Origin: Candidatus Coatesiibacteriota bacterium | GTDB lineage: Bacteria > B130-G9 | Length of the DNA stretch: 5,194 bases | NCBI GenBank assembly: GCA_016929465.1 | Contig: JAFGIT010000035.1 | Location: 1 to 5,194 of the forward strand | Reading direction: 5' to 3' | Shown here: piece after piece, positions 4,602-5,194 of the stretch | Numbering within the stretch: the stretch's first letter is position 1 | Layout: the number at the start of each line of letters is the position of its first letter | Notes under the pieces: generated by a model | The model's input: only the letters and a program-made list of their open reading frames with translations | The model's database searches: none | What the model was told of the DNA's origin: nothing | Made by a program: the position numbers and the translations under genes

Positions 4602-5069
4602 CTAACCGGATGAATCCGCTATAGGACGGTATTGACGAATACTCATCGAACCAAGGTGCGGACTTATATCGTCGTGAACCAAGCCCACTCTGAGAAGCGA
4701 AACCTCCCCCAACTCAAGCCAATTCAGATTTGGCTTCAGGAAAAACACTGCCGAGTCTTTCTCAATCTCTGCCTCGAGCCGTCCGAGAATACGGGCTTCA
4801 TCTTCACCATACCACTCTAAATAAGCCTTGTTCGTGGGCAGACTATCAGGCTGCCGAAACGTCAAGATGACTATATCATAAACAGCTGTCGATATGTTTG
4901 TTCGCCCACTGCTCAGGCAACCCTCCGGAAGCTCCTTGCCCGGACATAGATCGAGTCTGGCGCCATCAGCCCCACTCGGACTTCCATAGGTGTAGAAAAG
5001 CTGCTCCGGCTGTGCTCCAAGATGACTTCTCCACCTCGCTCTCAGAAGAGATGCAATGTCGCCTCTCAC
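4602..5069 (-). CDS. Unrecognised protein of about 155 residues
   Basis: The product is not a family I know. From GTG (5069-5067) it reads MRGDIASLLRARWRSHLGAQ and goes on with alternating beta-like and helical segments: AVYDIVILTF (62-71), YLEWYGEDEARILGRLEAEI (83-102), AVFFLKPNLNWLELGEVSLL (107-126). It has no signal peptide or membrane segment and looks like a small soluble alpha/beta domain. The GTG has AGGA five bases upstream. The same frame stays open for 16 codons further and reads IIVLEQSNDRIRV, which looks coding. An AGGAG at 5119-5115 stands nine bases before an ATT (5105-5103), so a longer form starting at ATT, or at CTG 5096, is possible. It ends at TAG 4604-4602. A pair of CACGTG palindromes lies 90-110 bases upstream. 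It is not obviously linked to the methyltransferase operon. Confidence 0.6.
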   Translation of the reverse strand: MRGDIASLLRARWRSHLGAQPEQLFYTYGSPSGADGARLDLCPGKELPEGCLSSGRTNISTAVYDIVILTFRQPDSLPTNKAYLEWYGEDEARILGRLEAEIEKDSAVFFLKPNLNWLELGEVSLLRVGLVHDDISPHLGSMSIRQYRPIADSSG

Positions 5070-5161
5070 CCGGATCCTGTCATTTGATTGCTCCAGGACA
5101 ATAATACTAGGCTGCTCCTAAGAATCTGTGCAATGAAGAAGTCAGTTGATGTGATGTAGAT

Positions 5162-5180
5162 GCACGTGCTAACACGTGTT
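5162..5180. promoter_or_regulatory. Paired CACGTG palindromes, operator-like
   Basis: GCACGTGC (5162-5169) and AACACGTGTT (5171-5180) are two perfect palindromes sharing a CACGTG core. Their centres are 10 bases apart, one helical turn. This is the layout of a site bound cooperatively by two dimers on one DNA face. It lies upstream of the gene at 4602-5069. The bound protein is unknown. Confidence 0.4.
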
Positions 5181-5194
5181 CTCAGCGGAAATAA

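Noticed and set aside
1-5194. CRISPR array, rRNA, tRNA or insertion sequence
   Set aside because: No regularly spaced repeats, RNA gene consensus or transposase motifs were found on either strand.

Overview
The window has five well-defined or likely protein genes plus one edge-truncated gene, all on the minus strand. Transcription therefore runs from right to left. The plus strand holds only antisense shadows. The organism is uncertain. A DUF1464/COG2441 protein (a family best known from archaea) points one way. A bacterial-type cold-shock-domain protein, strong AGGAGG-like ribosome binding sites, a TTGACA-type promoter candidate, an intrinsic terminator with a T-tract and a REP-like double hairpin point to a bacterium. 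I favour an uncultured bacterium of medium GC that shares genes with archaea, but an archaeon is not excluded.

Layout in order of transcription. At the right edge (about 5162-5180) two CACGTG palindromes lie one helical turn apart, upstream of an unrecognised gene of about 155 residues (5069-4602). Its true start is unclear. A gap of about 550 bases follows. It holds several inverted repeats, a candidate sigma70 promoter (4424-4452), a possible 36-residue reading frame and a strong intrinsic terminator (4212-4251). Next is a cold-shock-domain gene (4052-3849) with a TTG start. A 161-base leader with a two-stem hairpin leads to the core of the window, a three-gene operon with overlapping ends. 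It encodes a class I SAM-dependent methyltransferase (3687-2890), a radical SAM protein with a C-terminal SPASM-type cysteine cluster (2896-1883) and a DUF1464 ASKHA-fold protein annotated elsewhere as a predicted butyrate kinase (1886-900). A hairpin follows the last stop. Then comes a REP/MITE-like 80-base palindrome (770-849), a gap of about 300 bases with several stem-loops, and the 5' part of an unrecognised gene that runs off the left edge.

The operon is the most interesting content. The three enzymes are physically locked together by a 7-base and a 4-base overlap, each downstream ribosome binding site lies inside the upstream gene, and none begins with ATG (GTG, TTG, TTG). This suggests matched production and a shared pathway: radical modification, methylation and an ATP-using step on one unknown substrate. 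That pathway is inference. No small precursor peptide with the expected features is seen next to the operon.
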